Below, piece after piece: positions 17,799-26,884 of a stretch of DNA of 64,000 bases. A program made the translations under genes and the position numbers. The stretch spans positions 62,001 through 126,000 of the forward strand of contig CAIRLC010000011.1 of the NCBI GenBank assembly GCA_903879335.1, given 5' to 3'. The notes under the pieces were generated by a model, which did no database searches, was not told the origin of the DNA, and worked only from the letters and a program-made list of their open reading frames with translations. Numbering within the stretch: the first letter of the stretch is position 1; the number at the start of each line of letters is the position of its first letter. Origin of the DNA: an uncultured Pseudomonadota bacterium (GTDB taxonomy: Bacteria; Pseudomonadota; Gammaproteobacteria; Steroidobacterales; Steroidobacteraceae).

Positions 17799-18230
17799 TC
17801 AAGCGCGCTTGCGCCCGCCGGATCCTTCGTAGGCGGCCCAGCCCAACACGATCCCAATCCCGATACCGAATAACACCCGGGCCGCCGAGTTCATCGCCGA
17901 GCCGACCGGCAACTCAACGCCGTGGCCGAGATCGGCACGGGTGAGATCCGACAGCCGCGACAAGACGATGCCCACGACAGTAAAAGCCACCAAGACCACC
18001 CAGCGCGACGGCCGACGCGCACTGGCCTCGGCCATCACGCTGCCGCCCTGCAAGCCGCTGCCGACCAAAAGCCCGCCCAAGGCACCCATCAACCAGCGTG
18101 GCGCGGCGACTTGTTCCGCAATACCCGGCAAATCTCCGGCGGTCATGCCGAGGAGGCCTAAGCCGGCCATGATCAGGCCGAGCGCCGCAATGTGCGGCAG
18201 GTGGGTATCGGATGGGGACTTGGACGACAC
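17799..18230 (-). CDS. Small membrane protein of unknown function
   Basis: From GTG 18230 this is a 143-aa protein with three or four hydrophobic helices (about 12-31, 46-66, 78-92 and 117-133) and a basic C terminus (GGRKRA). GAGG lies 6-9 nt before the GTG. The open frame continues to 18683 but there it opposes the glycosidase gene and has no membrane or domain features. I do not recognise a named family; the glycine-rich helices resemble small YeeE/YedE- or DUF-type proteins, but that is a guess. Confidence 0.6.
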   Translation of the reverse strand: MSSKSPSDTHLPHIAALGLIMAGLGLLGMTAGDLPGIAEQVAAPRWLMGALGGLLVGSGLQGGSVMAEASARRPSRWVVLVAFTVVGIVLSRLSDLTRADLGHGVELPVGSAMNSAARVLFGIGIGIVLGWAAYEGSGGRKRA

Positions 18231-18356
18231 AGGACACCTCTGGACCACGACGGTCGACTCTGATTCTAGCGCTCCCGGCCCGCGACGCCAGCGTTGCCGT
18301 TGCTGACCGCGGTCGCGCGGGCGATCATGCGACGACTTTTGGGGGGAGTAGTCAGA

Positions 18357-20840
18357 ATGACGATGCGGATAGTGGCGCTGTGGGCAGGCCTCGTTCTTGG
18401 GGCCGCGAGCCTGGCTGACAGCTTCGATTTTGCGGGCCGTCAGGCGACGATTGAGCGGGCCGGCGTCGCTGATGCGCCGGCGGCCTACAACTTCACGGTC
18501 CGCGATCCGGATGGAACGCTGCGTCGGCGCCGAGTGCTTGAGATCGCCGGTCAACCGCGCGTGCGCACCAACGACCTCTATTTGGATGGTGTCTACGCGA
18601 TGGCCCTGGAGGAGGCTGCTGGCAATTCGGTGGAATCCATCGAAGACGGTCAATTTGATCGGGGGGCGCCGATGCCCTGCCACTGCTTCAAGACCGGTGT
18701 GAAGTGGCCCTATGTCTGGACCCGCGACACTTCGTACTCATCCGATCTCGGCGCGGGGCTCTACGACCCGGTTCGGGCGCGCAATTCGCTCGCCTTTAAG
18801 CATTCGGACTTGGATCCTGCGCTGCTCGCGACTGGGCGGACGAACGAGCGCAGCGTGGCCCAAGACACGGGCAGCGGTGGGAGTTGGCCGATCAGTTCGG
18901 ACCGCGTGGTCTGGATCCATGCGGCGAGCCACTTGGTGCCGCTGTTGGACAGTCACGACGGACAGGCGTGGGAGGATGACGTCTATCGCACCGCGATCGA
19001 TACGCTCGCTCAAGAACGGCGCTACGTCTTCGATGAAGCCAGCGGCCTCTATCGCGGCGAAACGTCGTTTTTAGATTGGCGTGAGCAGACCTATCCGCAT
19101 TGGACGCACGATGACACCCTAGCCATCGCCTCCTCGTATTCGCTGTCGACCAATGTCTTGCACTACCTCGCGTTACGCGACACCGCAGCGCTGGCCGCGC
19201 GCCGCGGCGATCCCAGCGCAACGGAACTCCAAGCACAGGCCGGCGCGCTCGGTGCCGCGATCCTACGCCACTTCAAGAGTCCGTCTACGCCGCTTTACGC
19301 CAGCTACCTCTTCCATGACCTCGCGCCGATCGAGGCTTACGATTTGTTAGGGCTTGCGCTACTCACGGAATCTGAGCTTTTGGATGACGCCAGTGCCCAG
19401 CGACTGTTAAGCGCCTACCCCATGAGCGAGGGTGGACCACCAGTGATCTGGCCGGAGCAGGCGAACGAAGCGATCTACCACAACCGCGCGATCTGGCCGT
19501 TTGTCACCGCCTACGCGTTACGCGCTGCTGAACGGGTCCATGACAGCGCGCATGCCGTCGCCTATGCGCGTTCGCTGATTCGCGGCGCAGCGCTGGCCTT
19601 GTCGCACCAAGAAAACGCTGAATTCTTGACCCTCTCGCCGCATTTTGAGGATGGCGCCCGTTCAGGTCCCGTGATCAATTCTGAGTCGCAGCTCTGGTCC
19701 GTAGCCGCCGCGCTTGATCTCGTGGTTCGCGACATTTTTGGCGTGACGGTTGCCATGGATGGCGTGCATGTGGCGCCATCGTTTCCCGCGTTAATGACAG
19801 GACACCTTCCAGCGGCCGGTAGCGACTGGACGTTGACGGGCTTAGCGCTGGGCGGGGGTCGGACGACCGTCACGCTGCATTTTCCTGCTCATCTGAACGC
19901 GCAAGATTGGTTAGACGCCGAGCGCATCACAGTCGATGGCCGCGTGCTGGACCGCGGTGCTGTCTTGGATTTAACGAGTCCGCCGGAGCACATTGACGTT
20001 GAACTGATCGCTCATCCTGCACCCCACACATCCATAGACCTCGTGCAGGTGGCGAATCCTACAGCACTCACGGTCGCTGAGCGTGCGCGCCTATATGCGC
20101 CACCACCGCCCGCCGTTGATGCGATCGCGGATAACAATGGACAGATCCGCGTCGCGGTGTCGGGCATCGAGGAAGGATTCAGTTGGGAACTGTGGCGCGA
20201 TGGCACAAAGGTCAGCACGGGCCATGGAGCGATTGCGCACGATCATCTGCACCGCAGTCACGGCACAGTCTGCTACAGCGTGCGTCAACAACACGCACCT
20301 GGCCATCAATCCTTACCCTCGAAGGAGCGCTGCCTCACTGCCACTGAGGGCGTCATCGAGATCTCGGCCGGAGACGTGTCGCTACAGACGCAAGGCCCCG
20401 CGCGACGGGCACTCGATCCGACACGGCTGGCACTTTGGGCTGCGCAGGCGTCCTCTCTGACGCTACCGATCAGCATTCGCGTCGGCGGACGTCAACGCTT
20501 CACGGTGGAGTATCGCAACGATGGCCGGATCAACACCGGCATCACCGCAAGTATCAAGTCGGTCACCGTGGCCTGCGGCTCGACCGAGCGCACGGGCACC
20601 CTTGTGATGCCGCAGCTGGGCGACCCGGTGCGGCGAGGGCGATCGACGCCGATTGAGTTTGATGCGCCAACAGGAGCGAGTTGTCAGATCAAGCTTGAGG
20701 ATGGTCTCAACATGTCCTATCTGGCACTCTTTCGGCACTACACCGCCGGTCGGGGCGGTAGCGAAGGCCCGGAGAACACGGCCGATCTATTGAGTTTTAG
20801 AGTTGAACCTCTCGAACACGCACAGCAGCCGAACCGTTAA
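18357..20840 (+). CDS. Exported six-hairpin glycosidase-like protein
   Basis: This protein of about 827 aa has a signal peptide (MTMRIVALWAGLVLGAASLA). The central part (about 90-480) has the alternating helical pattern of (alpha/alpha)6 glycosidases, with KWPYVWTRDTSYSSDLGAGL, SSDRVVWIHAASHLVP, FLDWREQTYPHWTHDD, IWPEQANEAIYHNRAIWPF and NSESQLWSVAA, rich in Trp, Asp and Glu as in GH78/GH63-type or glycogen-debranching-like catalytic domains. A beta-rich C terminus follows. Substrate is unknown. GGGGGAG lies 9 nt upstream of ATG 18357. A hydrolase gene follows 27 nt downstream. Confidence 0.75.
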   Translation: MTMRIVALWAGLVLGAASLADSFDFAGRQATIERAGVADAPAAYNFTVRDPDGTLRRRRVLEIAGQPRVRTNDLYLDGVYAMALEEAAGNSVESIEDGQFDRGAPMPCHCFKTGVKWPYVWTRDTSYSSDLGAGLYDPVRARNSLAFKHSDLDPALLATGRTNERSVAQDTGSGGSWPISSDRVVWIHAASHLVPLLDSHDGQAWEDDVYRTAIDTLAQERRYVFDEASGLYRGETSFLDWREQTYPHWTHDDTLAIASSYSLSTNVLHYLALRDTAALAARRGDPSATELQAQAGALGAAILRHFKSPSTPLYASYLFHDLAPIEAYDLLGLALLTESELLDDASAQRLLSAYPMSEGGPPVIWPEQANEAIYHNRAIWPFVTAYALRAAERVHDSAHAVAYARSLIRGAALALSHQENAEFLTLSPHFEDGARSGPVINSESQLWSVAAALDLVVRDIFGVTVAMDGVHVAPSFPALMTGHLPAAGSDWTLTGLALGGGRTTVTLHFPAHLNAQDWLDAERITVDGRVLDRGAVLDLTSPPEHIDVELIAHPAPHTSIDLVQVANPTALTVAERARLYAPPPPAVDAIADNNGQIRVAVSGIEEGFSWELWRDGTKVSTGHGAIAHDHLHRSHGTVCYSVRQQHAPGHQSLPSKERCLTATEGVIEISAGDVSLQTQGPARRALDPTRLALWAAQASSLTLPISIRVGGRQRFTVEYRNDGRINTGITASIKSVTVACGSTERTGTLVMPQLGDPVRRGRSTPIEFDAPTGASCQIKLEDGLNMSYLALFRHYTAGRGGSEGPENTADLLSFRVEPLEHAQQPNR

Positions 20841-20867
20841 GATGAATCGCATTACGGAGTATCAGCC

Positions 20868-21785
20868 ATGAACCTTATCCGCGTTGGGCGACCCTTGTTA
20901 GCCGTCCTGCTGTGCGCTTTGAGCTGGAGTGCGGTTGCCGCGTCAACCACGCTCGACATCGACGGTTTCGATCGTCTGAAGCACACCGTGCGGCTGCCGA
21001 ACGGCATCACGATGGGCGTCATCGAGATGGGCCCGAAGACCGGTCGTCCCGTAGTCCTGATCCACGGCTATACCGATAGCGCACGGGATTGGGCGCCGGT
21101 GGTGTCGTCGCTCGATCCATCGTGGCGATTGATCATTGTCGATATTCGTGGGCACGGCGCATCCAGCAAACCCGAGTGTTGCTACGACCGCATCGATTTC
21201 GCGTACGACCTCAAATTGCTGCTCGACCAACTCAAGATCGGGCGCGCGACGATCGTCGGGCATTCGCTCGGCAGCATCATTTCGCAGACCTTTGCAGAGT
21301 TCTGGCCGGAACGCACCGAGCGTTTGGTCCTGGTCTCGTCCACCGGCGGCACGCGCGCGTCGTGTCCGGACGATGGCAGCAAGACCATGGATTTCCGCAG
21401 TGAAATCGTGAAGCTGAAAGACCCCATTGACCCCGATTCGGCCTGGATGATCGAGTGGTGGTCCTCACCGACACCGGTACCGGAGGAGTTCATTCGCCGT
21501 CAGCGTGTGGATTCGGCCAACATGCCGGTTAAAGTGTGGCTGGCTGTGCTTGAGCAAGGGTTATCGGGATCCGATTTGCAATCCACGTTGCCGAAAATCG
21601 CCGCGCCGACCTTGATGTTGTGGGGTGAAAAAGATCCCATCTTCGGTCCCCGCGATCGCTGCTCACTGATTCAAGCGCTACCGCAAGCCCAAGTGCATAT
21701 TTTTGAAGGCCTCGGTCACAACCCCTTCTGGGAACAGCCAAAAGGCTTCGCAGCCGTCCTAGTGCCGTTCATCAACGGGCACTGA
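20868..21785 (+). CDS. Exported alpha/beta hydrolase
   Basis: This 305-aa protein has a signal peptide (LLAVLLCALSWSAVAAS). The fold shows VVLIHGYTDSARDW (oxyanion), VDIRGHGASSKP, the nucleophile elbow GHSLGSIISQ (serine near residue 131), LMLWGEKDPIFGP (acid) and GLGHNPFWEQP (histidine). This is a classic esterase or hydrolase of the Abhydrolase_1 type with four extra cysteines that may form disulfides in the periplasm. It follows the glycosidase gene closely and may deacylate the same polymer. Confidence 0.85.
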   Translation: MNLIRVGRPLLAVLLCALSWSAVAASTTLDIDGFDRLKHTVRLPNGITMGVIEMGPKTGRPVVLIHGYTDSARDWAPVVSSLDPSWRLIIVDIRGHGASSKPECCYDRIDFAYDLKLLLDQLKIGRATIVGHSLGSIISQTFAEFWPERTERLVLVSSTGGTRASCPDDGSKTMDFRSEIVKLKDPIDPDSAWMIEWWSSPTPVPEEFIRRQRVDSANMPVKVWLAVLEQGLSGSDLQSTLPKIAAPTLMLWGEKDPIFGPRDRCSLIQALPQAQVHIFEGLGHNPFWEQPKGFAAVLVPFINGH

Positions 21786-21804
21786 GACCCATCGCAGCGG
21801 CGGA

Positions 21805-21824
21805 GTCGACCATGCCCGGTCGAC
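21805..21824. terminator. Weak hairpin between convergent genes
   Basis: GTCGACC (21805-21811) and GGTCGAC (21818-21824) form a 7-bp stem with a 6-nt loop between the hydrolase stop and the TetR stop. There is no T-run on either side, so termination is only a possibility. Confidence 0.3.
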
Positions 21825-21855
21825 CCGCTCGCAGCCCGCAAGGCGTCATGGTCGT

Positions 21856-22530
21856 CTAGCGCTCGCGGATGGGTGCTTGGAAGACCGTCGCGTGGGTTGG
21901 GAACAGAGCGGCCAACTGCCGATACGCCAGCGCATGCAGTGTCTCTCGACTCGGTTTTGGATTACCCGTCAGCAGTTCAAGCCACAAGCCATAACAGGTG
22001 GAGGTCACCAACTTGGCCAACGCGGCCGCATCACCGCCGTCTCGTCCCGCAGCGCGCAATAGATCGCTCACCAAGGCCTGTACGGTCGCGTCGTGCGCCC
22101 GATCGTGTTCTTCACACACCGAGCGGTATTGAGGTTGGGCGCGAACCTCCCCCCAAAAAGCAAACCAGACGGCCACCTTGCGGCGCTGACCCGTCGTCGC
22201 GTCAAAGTACGCATCCACATAGCCACGTAAGCGCTCGGCTGGTGAATTTCCGGAGGCCGCCAGTCGCTCAGCGACTCGGGATGCGAATTCTGTCGCGATC
22301 GAATCCAGCGCCGCGGTGTACAGCGCCTCCTTCCCGGCAAAGTACTGACTGATGGAGCCTGCCGCCATGCCCGCGGCCGCGGCAATGTCCTGCACCGTTG
22401 TTTCCCGCAATCCCAAGGTGGCGATGCAGTCGAGGGTCGCCTCGATCAAACGCCGCTCGCGATCGCGCCGCCTGCGCTCTTCGCGGGCCGAACCTACAGG
22501 TAGAATGGAAATCTTGTTCGTAAGATTCAT
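21856..22530 (-). CDS. TetR-family regulator, BetI-like
   Basis: This 224-aa protein has an N-terminal TetR helix-turn-helix (RLIEATLDCIATLGLRETTVQDIAAAAGMAAGSISQYFAGKEAL, residues about 27-70). The ligand domain contains a YFDATTGQRRKVAVWFAFWGE segment similar to the BetI-type domain of choline regulators. It is divergent from the MttB-family gene, with an 18-bp palindrome in the 77-nt gap, so it probably represses that gene and itself. ATG 22530 has a poor ribosome site; no better start is visible. Confidence 0.82.
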   Translation of the reverse strand: MNLTNKISILPVGSAREERRRRDRERRLIEATLDCIATLGLRETTVQDIAAAAGMAAGSISQYFAGKEALYTAALDSIATEFASRVAERLAASGNSPAERLRGYVDAYFDATTGQRRKVAVWFAFWGEVRAQPQYRSVCEEHDRAHDATVQALVSDLLRAAGRDGGDAAALAKLVTSTCYGLWLELLTGNPKPSRETLHALAYRQLAALFPTHATVFQAPIRER

Positions 22531-22565
22531 TTGTCGATTCTATTTAAGATGTTACGATCTTTCAA

Positions 22566-22583
22566 TGAATGAATATTCATTCA
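22566..22583. promoter_or_regulatory. 18-bp perfect palindrome, likely TetR/BetI-type operator
   Basis: TGAATGAATATTCATTCA is its own reverse complement. It lies 36 nt upstream of the TetR start and 25 nt upstream of the MttB start, in the only gap between the two divergent genes. It contains a TGAAT..ATTCA core like many TetR-family operators. Confidence 0.7.
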
Positions 22584-22607
22584 AAATTTGCACTGCGGAG
22601 CGCTGCC

Positions 22608-24188
22608 ATGTCGAGCCAACCTGAACGTCCAAGTCGCGGCCGTGGCCGTGAAGCCCTGATGGCTGCGCGCCGCTCTGGCGCGCGCTCCGCGGCCGTGCGG
22701 CCCGGACTCCGTGGTGGCCTTTACCGACCGCTCTCGGAGCACGACATCCAGCAAATCGCCAACACCGCTTTTCGCATTCTGGCGGAGATCGGCTTTGGCG
22801 CCTTCACGGACGAGGTGCGCGACTACGCACTGGCCGGCGGCGCCCATCTGACTGATGAAGGTCGACTGTGCTTTCCCCGCGCCATGGTGGAAGACCTCTT
22901 GGCCGGGGCGTGCAGCGAAATTGTGTATCACGGTCGCGACGAAGCACGGACGATCCGCTCCGGCGGCAACCGCGTCTACTTCGCCACCTCCGGCGAGGCC
23001 GTCCGGGTTGTCGACCCCATCACGGGCAAGTACCGACCCTCGCATCTGATCGACTTGTACGACTTCTTCCGAATGGCCGATCATCTCGACCATATCGATT
23101 TTTGTGGTCAGACCGTCGTGGCCAACGACATCTGCGAAGACGCACGCCTACACAGTCTCAACATCGCCTATGCGGGCACGGCAGCCACCACCAAACCGTT
23201 CAGCATTTCGCTCGCGGACGCCTCGACCGTCGCTGATGTCGAAGCCTTATTCGACGAAGTTCTCGGTGGCCAAGGTCGCTTTCGCGAGCGCCCCTTCGCC
23301 GCGATCGGCGTGTGCCCTGTGGTATCGCCACTGCGCTTTGGTCCCGACACCTCAGCGGTGCTCTGTGAAGCGGCACGCCGCGGCTTACCGATCTCGGCCT
23401 GTACCGCGCCGCAGTCAGGCGCCACGGCCCCAGCGGCGCTGGCCGGCGCACTCGCGCAGTGCACGGCCGAAGCACTCGCCATCGTGGTGCTCGCCAACCT
23501 CATCAACCCAGGTCACCCGATCGACTTCGGGGCATGGACGTTCGTGGCCGACCTGCGCACGGGCGCCTTCACCGGCGGTAGCGGTGAAGAAGCGGTACTG
23601 CAAGCCGCGGCGGCACAGCTGGCCCGTCACTTTGGTCTGCCTGGCGTCGTCGCCGCAGGCATGACGGACGCAAAGCGCCCGGACTATCAAGCCGGTTACG
23701 AGAAGGGTCTCACCATCGCGCTGTCCGCTCTGGCGGGCGGCAATATGATTTGCGAAACCGCGGGCATGATGGGCAGCTTGATGGGGTGCTCACTTGAATC
23801 CATGTTGCTGGACAATGATCTGATCGGTGCGGTCCAGCGCACCTTGCGTGGCATCGAAGTCAGTGATGAAACCTTATCGTTCGACGTGATTGCCGCGACG
23901 GTACGGGGACCTGCGCACTATCTAGGCGCACCGCAAACCCTAGAACTGATGCAAAGTGAATATCTCTACCCGGCGGTCGGTGATCGCACCTCATTGTCGG
24001 AGTGGGAATACCGCGGATCGCCCCATCTCATGGAACGCGCGCGCGAACGCGTGGCGGAGATCATGGCCAGTCATTATCCCAAGTACCTGAGCGACGAGAT
24101 CGACGGGCGCTTGCGCGCCCGCTTTGATATCCGCGTGCCCGAACACGCGATGCGGCCGGGCAACGATCGCTGGCCGAGTCGCGCCTAA
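22608..24188 (+). CDS. MttB-family (trimethylamine/glycine betaine) methyltransferase
   Basis: This 526-aa protein matches the MttB superfamily: RPLSEHDIQQIANTAFRILAEIG at the N terminus, a YHGRDEARTIRSGGNRVYF segment, TTKPFSISLAD and a C-terminal block ending SEWEYRGSPHLMERARERV. The frame has no internal amber codon, so it is a non-pyrrolysine member; characterised non-pyrrolysine members demethylate glycine betaine or other quaternary amines. Such enzymes pass the methyl group to a corrinoid protein, but none is encoded nearby. CGGAG precedes ATG 22608. The upstream ATG 22569 lies inside the palindrome and is rejected. Confidence 0.82.
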   Translation: MSSQPERPSRGRGREALMAARRSGARSAAVRPGLRGGLYRPLSEHDIQQIANTAFRILAEIGFGAFTDEVRDYALAGGAHLTDEGRLCFPRAMVEDLLAGACSEIVYHGRDEARTIRSGGNRVYFATSGEAVRVVDPITGKYRPSHLIDLYDFFRMADHLDHIDFCGQTVVANDICEDARLHSLNIAYAGTAATTKPFSISLADASTVADVEALFDEVLGGQGRFRERPFAAIGVCPVVSPLRFGPDTSAVLCEAARRGLPISACTAPQSGATAPAALAGALAQCTAEALAIVVLANLINPGHPIDFGAWTFVADLRTGAFTGGSGEEAVLQAAAAQLARHFGLPGVVAAGMTDAKRPDYQAGYEKGLTIALSALAGGNMICETAGMMGSLMGCSLESMLLDNDLIGAVQRTLRGIEVSDETLSFDVIAATVRGPAHYLGAPQTLELMQSEYLYPAVGDRTSLSEWEYRGSPHLMERARERVAEIMASHYPKYLSDEIDGRLRARFDIRVPEHAMRPGNDRWPSRA

Positions 24189-24442
24189 TCCTCGCGACTG
24201 GTGACGGTCCCGCCGAGCACCTTCAACACGAACACTGCTCGGTCGGGGCCGCCAAGCGTTGGATGCATCTCAGCGGTGAGCGCGGCCATCACGACATCGT
24301 AATCACCGCGGACTTGCGTGCTCATCGCATTGGTCTCAACTGTGATACCCGGTTGCGCATTGAGTCGCGCAATGAAATCCTTAATCGGCGGCACATAGTC
24401 GCCATTCAGCGGATACAAACTGATATCGACCGCTACTTGCAC
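24185..24442 (-). CDS. YkoF/MTH1187-type thiamine-binding-fold protein
   Basis: This 85-aa protein has the beta-alpha-beta ferredoxin-like pattern of MTH1187/YkoF proteins: VAVDISLYPLNGDYVPPIKDFIARLN, VETNAMSTQVRGDYDVVM and a C-terminal AVFVLKVLGG strand. Family members bind thiamine or hydroxymethylpyrimidine. It starts at GTG 24442, overlapping the end of the gamma-glutamyltransferase gene by 10 nt, and its last bases overlap the convergent MttB gene by 4 nt. Confidence 0.68.
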   Translation of the reverse strand: MQVAVDISLYPLNGDYVPPIKDFIARLNAQPGITVETNAMSTQVRGDYDVVMAALTAEMHPTLGGPDRAVFVLKVLGGTVTSRED

Positions 24443-26115
24443 GGACAGTCCCTCTCTTTAGGAATCACCACGGACGCGCCCCGCCCGCGTGGATCCGAGG
24501 CCGCCTCCACATGTTCTGGCGTCACCGAGATCGCCTGCACATCACCCATGGACCAACCCTGATCTTCGAAGCGATAGCCTTTGCCGCTCAGGGTATTCAT
24601 GACCTCAGCATCCAAAAATCGGTTCGGCTCAAGGAAGATCACGGAATCCGGCAAGAGTTGATGATGGAAGCGCGGTAACGCAACGGCATCCACCAGCGAC
24701 AAGCCAGCATCGCGCCAGTTCGCGATCACTTGGAATACGGTGGTGAAGATGCGCGATCCACCCGGCGTGCCGACCACCAAGGCCACTTTGCCGCCTTTGG
24801 TGAGAATGGTTGGCGTCATGGACGACAATGGACGCTTACCTGGCGCGATCGCATTCGCATCGCCGCCGACGACACCGTAGATGTTCGGCACGCCAGGCTT
24901 AATCGAAAAATCATCCATTTCATTGTTGAGCAAGAAGCCAGCGCCTCGGACGACCGCGCCACTGCCAAAGGTATCGTTCAAGGTGTAGGTGATCGCAACC
25001 GCATTCCCGTCGCGGTCCAAGACCGAGTAATGCGTCGTCTGATGATGTTCCTTCAAGCCCGGCAACACTTGATCGGTCGGGCTCAGCTTCTGTGGATCGA
25101 TCTCGCGGGCACGCGCGGCGATGTAGGCGGGATCCGTCAGCGCCGCAACCGGCACCGAGACAAAATCAGGATCTCCCAAATACTCGGCACGATCGGCAAA
25201 TACCCGCTTCTCGATTTCAGCCACACGATGGACATAGTCCACTGAGTTCGGCGGTACGCCAGCAAAATCTGCCGAACGCGCCGACTTCATGCCTAACAAC
25301 TGCAGCAGCGCAATACCGCCTGAACTCGGCGGCGGCGCCGTGATGACATGGTAGCCGTCCGTCTCCGCCTGCAGCGGCGCGCGCCAAATTGCCTTGTAGT
25401 CCGCAAGATCTTGCGCATCGATCAGGCCATGGTCCTGACGCATCGTGCCCGTGATGAGTTTCGCAGTCTGCCCACGATAAAAATCGTCGGGCCCGGCAGC
25501 CGCAATTCGTTTCAACACGGCCGCGAGCGCCGGTTGGCGAAACCGTTGGCCGGCATGGATGCGGAAGTACTGCCCGAAATTGGTGCGACCCCGCATCGCC
25601 TGAGTTTCTTCAGCGGCCCCCGCGGCCAACGCTTTCGAGGCAACGAAGCCTTGTGAGGCTAGGCGGATCGCTGGTGCGACATCTGCAGACCACGACAGGA
25701 CACCAAAGCGGTGGTGCAGTTCGTATAACCCAGCGACGCTGCCCGGCACGCCCGCGGCCAAGGCCCCGATCGTGCTCGCGTTCGGAATCGGGTTCCCCTG
25801 AGCGTCCAGATACATGGTTGCGGTCGCCCGATGCGGGGCGCGCTCACGGTAGTCGAGAAAATAGGGCTCGCCATTCATCCAGAGGGTCGCAAGCCCGCCA
25901 CCGCCTAAATTACCGGCTTCCGGATAGGTGACGGCCAACGCAAAGCCGGCGGCCACCGCAGCATCGACTGCGTTGCCACCGGCGCGCAGCACCTCTTCGG
26001 CCGCCGCCGTGGCATGAACATCGGCCGTGGCCACTGCCGCGCGACCGGCGAACGCCGCACTGCTGTAGACCGCCAGCAGCAGCACACCCAGTCTCATAAT
26101 TTTTCGCATATCCAT
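24433..26115 (-). CDS. ggt: Gamma-glutamyltransferase
   Basis: This 560-aa protein is a periplasmic gamma-glutamyltranspeptidase that hydrolyses or transfers the gamma-glutamyl group of glutathione. It has a signal peptide (MRKIMRLGVLLLAVYSSAAFAG), the AAVATADVHATAAAEEVLRAGGNAVDAAVA start of the large subunit, and the autoprocessing site at the HQTTHYSV segment, where the second threonine becomes the N-terminal nucleophile. FGSGAVVRGAGFLLNNEMDDF and the conserved LSSMTPTIL and GTPGGSRI loops follow. ATG 26115 has GGAG upstream and clears the SDR stop; the ORF from 26163 would overlap it. Confidence 0.92.
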   Translation of the reverse strand: MDMRKIMRLGVLLLAVYSSAAFAGRAAVATADVHATAAAEEVLRAGGNAVDAAVAAGFALAVTYPEAGNLGGGGLATLWMNGEPYFLDYRERAPHRATATMYLDAQGNPIPNASTIGALAAGVPGSVAGLYELHHRFGVLSWSADVAPAIRLASQGFVASKALAAGAAEETQAMRGRTNFGQYFRIHAGQRFRQPALAAVLKRIAAAGPDDFYRGQTAKLITGTMRQDHGLIDAQDLADYKAIWRAPLQAETDGYHVITAPPPSSGGIALLQLLGMKSARSADFAGVPPNSVDYVHRVAEIEKRVFADRAEYLGDPDFVSVPVAALTDPAYIAARAREIDPQKLSPTDQVLPGLKEHHQTTHYSVLDRDGNAVAITYTLNDTFGSGAVVRGAGFLLNNEMDDFSIKPGVPNIYGVVGGDANAIAPGKRPLSSMTPTILTKGGKVALVVGTPGGSRIFTTVFQVIANWRDAGLSLVDAVALPRFHHQLLPDSVIFLEPNRFLDAEVMNTLSGKGYRFEDQGWSMGDVQAISVTPEHVEAASDPRGRGASVVIPKERDCPCK

Positions 26116-26134
26116 CTCTTTCTCCACGCCGTAC

Positions 26135-26884
26135 TTACTTACCGGCGGAATACCCAAAATCAATTGACAATAAGGCCCCAGTGATTGCTGCCGCTTCGGG
26201 CCGCGCCAGATACTCGATCAGCGAAGCCACTTCGTCGGGTTCGATGAAGCGCGCCCGAGCGCCCTGCGGATAGCCAGACAACAAGCGCTGATAGTAAGCC
26301 TCTGGGTCGCCACCGCCATAGCGTTCCGCTTGAAAGGCCAACATCGGTGTCTTGACGTCACCGGGGCACACCGCCAACACCCGCACGTCACCGGCAAGCT
26401 CAAGCGCCAGCGCTTTGGTAAACAGCGAGACCGCGCCTTTAGATGCGCAGTAGAGCGCGGCGCCGGTGTTACCCTGTATCCCCGCATCGGATGACAAATT
26501 GACGATGAGGCCCGATCGGTCGCGCAGATGTGGGATTGCCGCCGCGGATAGAAAATACAGCGCCTTGAAATTGACCCCCATCACGAGGTCGAAGTCGTCT
26601 TCCGACGTCAGCTCAGTCGGTCCTTCGCGCCAAACGCCTGCCACATTGACCAAGACATCCAACCCACCGGCGCTCGCCACCGCCCAATCAACCACCGCGC
26701 GACACGAACCCGGTGTGCGCAGATCGGCGGCGTAGGCGCTCACCTGCAGACGCTCGGCCAGCGCATCAAGCGCAGGGCCAGGCAAATCCGTGATCAGCAC
26801 TCGATCGCCAAGGCGTGCAAACCGTGCCGCAACCGCCGCACCAATGCCGCCGGCTGCGCCCGTCACCAACACGACGCGCGTCAT
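26135..26884 (-). CDS. SDR family oxidoreductase
   Basis: This 249-aa classical SDR has VTGAAGGIGAAVAARFARLGD as cofactor loop, NVAG near residue 80, a catalytic serine in IVNLSSDAGIQG and YCASK. The acidic residue at ITDLPG after beta-2 suggests NAD preference. The C-terminal region (ARFIEPDEVASLIEYLARPEAAAITG) is typical. It is coupled to the next SDR by an ATGA overlap. Substrate unknown. Confidence 0.87.
   Translation of the reverse strand: MTRVVLVTGAAGGIGAAVAARFARLGDRVLITDLPGPALDALAERLQVSAYAADLRTPGSCRAVVDWAVASAGGLDVLVNVAGVWREGPTELTSEDDFDLVMGVNFKALYFLSAAAIPHLRDRSGLIVNLSSDAGIQGNTGAALYCASKGAVSLFTKALALELAGDVRVLAVCPGDVKTPMLAFQAERYGGGDPEAYYQRLLSGYPQGARARFIEPDEVASLIEYLARPEAAAITGALLSIDFGYSAGK

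Noticed and set aside
18231-18683. Longer form of the small membrane protein at 17799
   Set aside because: The extension opposes the glycosidase gene and has no membrane or domain features.
22569-22607. Upstream ATG for the MttB gene
   Set aside because: It lies inside the palindrome; ATG 22608 has CGGAG upstream and keeps the operator outside the gene.
22608-24188. Pyrrolysine-containing MttB
   Set aside because: The full-length frame has no in-frame amber codon.
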